Below are positions 63,189 to 64,000 of a stretch of DNA of 64,000 bases, one piece after another. The stretch's first letter is position 1; every line of letters begins with the position of its first letter. A model generated the notes under the pieces. The model was not told the origin of the DNA. It saw only the letters and a list, made by a program, of their open reading frames with translations, and searched no databases. The stretch lies in NCBI GenBank assembly GCA_037389465.1, contig JAZARR010000172.1, positions 3,573,501-3,637,500 on the forward strand. Direction: 5' to 3'. Origin of the DNA: Baylisascaris procyonis (Eukaryota; Nematoda; Chromadorea; Rhabditida; Ascarididae). The position numbers were made by a program, and so were the translations under genes.

Positions 63189-64000
63189 ATGAATGCAAAG
63201 TTGCGAAACGGTTGCAAATATAAATGATTTGCTTTACTTGGCGTTAAGAACAGAGTCTTTTTTGTGCTATTTAGCCTTCGAGTTATGAGATCTTGAATGA
63301 CTTGACGGATGTTGCATTCCACTATCTCCCCTAAATTTAGCCCATCCCTTTCCTGTCCCCTTCTTTCCCACCCCCCTCCTTCCATCATCTCTAAGGGATC
63401 AACACAATAATCCGCTTGGGCTGTGGATGGGATGCGGCCTATACATAGATGGTAAGAAAATTTTATCCGGCCAACTGTTTTTTGATGACTACAGATATAT
63501 GCTCAGTTCTACGTGGTGTTATCTGTGTGATTTAATCTTTGTAATCAGAGGAGAAATAAAAAATTCGAGACACAAGGAAATTTTTCGGTTTTTTTCTATT
63601 ATGAATGCTTTGCTTTTTATGAAATTTTGCTGTTGATCATTTTTTATACACTCATACTAATATCTTTAAGAGTAAAATTTTTCGCTTATTTGTCGTCTAA
63701 TATTTCTCTACTTGCGGGATTTTCCTCTCTTTTTTTTTCCTTATATTTCTACGCATCATGGTTGAATATTCCATCATAGACCATAAAATCCATAATTTTT
63801 GAAGCTTAATAACTTTTGTTGACCTTTGCAATAATATGGATCTTGGAGGGCTTTATCATTTGCTGATTATGGGAAGTAATAGCTAAAATGACTTGACGTG
63901 TATGGACCGTGGAGTGAGTAATGCTCTCATTATTTTCAAATATCGCAAATATCCGTGATAATCGCTCCTATTATTTTTCATAATGAGAGAAAAATTTTAT

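Larger units (their letters stand above)
59489..64000. other. Non-coding right flank
   Basis: No supported exon. It contains a tRNA-like fragment (60066-60137), a G/A-rich tract (60667-60724), CA/TG-rich repeats (61049-61090, 62601-62748), a 27-bp exact dispersed repeat (62230-62256 and 63162-63188) and a C/T-rich tract (63345-63385). The 120-codon frame at 62447-62809 is only the reading of the TATGTG repeat. Confidence 0.5.

Noticed and set aside
1..64000. CRISPR arrays, bacterial operons or rRNA genes
   Set aside because: No regularly spaced direct repeats with unique spacers, no bacterial-type gene clusters and no rRNA core sequences were seen; the window is eukaryotic.

Overview
The window is nuclear DNA from a nematode. 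It is strongly AT-rich, its genes are split into many short exons by introns of about 200 to 1700 bases, and positions 4322-4343 match the nematode SL1 trans-spliced leader at all 22 bases. The splice sites are loose: three introns start with GC instead of GT and three acceptors end in AAG. I cannot name the species; a clade III (spirurid/filarial-type) worm is only a guess.

Layout. Positions 1 to about 24,000 are a gene-poor desert with microsatellites, homopurine tracts, a palindromic minisatellite (6030-6107) and one doubtful minus-strand exon near 10.3-10.5 kb. It also holds a 1145-bp element (3724-4868) that looks like a solo LTR: TGT...ACA ends, a CACCC duplication on both sides, a TATA box, and the SL1 leader inside. 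CAND1, the exchange factor for cullin-RING ubiquitin ligases, fills 24,029-43,871 on the plus strand. I could place 27 exons with every phase consistent, giving about 1295 residues. Its penultimate exon lies between two inverted arms, each made of two tandem copies of a repeat of about 0.5 kb. A repeat-rich spacer follows (43.9-48.2 kb).

A second plus-strand gene, 48,250-54,486, encodes an ABHD12-type membrane serine hydrolase (9 exons, 335 residues, full catalytic triad). It is tail to tail with a minus-strand gene (59,437 to 56,440) that encodes a small protein with four membrane segments which I do not recognise. A 28-bp minisatellite (55827-55996) lies between the two genes. From 59.5 kb to the end I see only non-coding sequence with TG/CA-rich repeats and a tRNA-like fragment.

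CAND1 (cytosol/nucleus, SCF recycling) and ABHD12 (ER-type lipid hydrolase) have no known shared pathway, and I see no operon: the spacing is several kb. The most unusual items are the SL1 sequence inside an LTR, the inverted repeat pair around a CAND1 exon, the frequent GC-AG introns, and a TTTA microsatellite running up to an ABHD12 splice acceptor.
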